From positions 1 through 5,678 of the forward strand of contig CAMFZA010000122.1 in the NCBI GenBank assembly GCA_946002345.1: 5,678 bases of DNA, in the 5' to 3' direction. The translations under genes were made by a program, and so were the position numbers. Positions 5,652 through 5,678 of the stretch are shown here, in pieces. The notes below the pieces were generated by a model. That model had not been told where the DNA came from. It made no database searches and saw only the letters and a list, made by a program, of their open reading frames with translations. The DNA is from an uncultured Phascolarctobacterium sp. (GTDB taxonomy: Bacteria; Bacillota; Negativicutes; Acidaminococcales; Acidaminococcaceae). Each line of letters opens with the position of its first letter. Position 1 is the stretch's first letter.

Positions 5652-5678
5652 ATTTTTATTGTGAGGTAGAAGAATTCG

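Overview
The window looks like a piece of a bacterial chromosome of moderate GC. It is probably a Firmicute: the Shine-Dalgarno sites are strong AAGGAGG types, the intrinsic terminators are U-rich, and the substrate-binding lipoprotein has a short, Lys/Ala-rich linker after its lipid-anchored cysteine. The style of that lipoprotein N-terminus reminds me of Negativicutes (Phascolarctobacterium/Acidaminococcus relatives), but this is an impression without a database search. All supported genes lie on the minus strand, so the layout is read from right to left.

From the right: about 200 bases without a gene (5474-5678) contain a sigma-70 type promoter for a small cold-shock-domain gene. They may also contain an outward-facing promoter for a gene beyond the right edge. 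The cold-shock gene (5228-5467) ends in a strong intrinsic terminator (5151-5180). Next is a 326-base intergenic region with the promoter (about 5037-5009) and a roughly 100-nt, possibly structured, leader of an ABC import operon.

The operon runs substrate-binding lipoprotein (3870-4901), ATPase A (2659-3750), fused two-domain permease (962-2659), ATPase B (1-956, cut by the left edge). The family is the ferric iron / 2-aminoethylphosphonate / spermidine-putrescine class of importers (FbpABC, AfuABC and PotABCD relatives). The lipoprotein should capture the ligand outside the membrane. The permease, with two EAA loops, forms the channel. The ATPases drive it, either as two alternative homodimers or as an A/B heterodimer. 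The ligand cannot be read from the sequence. A strong hairpin with a U-tract sits between the binding-protein gene and the ATPase/permease genes, which fits the usual need for excess binding protein. The ATPase A and permease genes share a TAATG stop/start, and permease and ATPase B are 5 nt apart, so these three genes should be co-translated.

The oddest thing here is a patch of about 75-80 bp inside the binding-protein gene (about 4326-4403). It is roughly 76% GC against about 53% on either side, and all four of its arginines are CGG codons, which I do not see elsewhere in that gene. It covers the conserved SGTAY motif and seems to be a few residues short. Either a foreign segment was swapped in by recombination or the assembly is chimeric. 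I saw no mobile element, CRISPR array, tRNA or rRNA.
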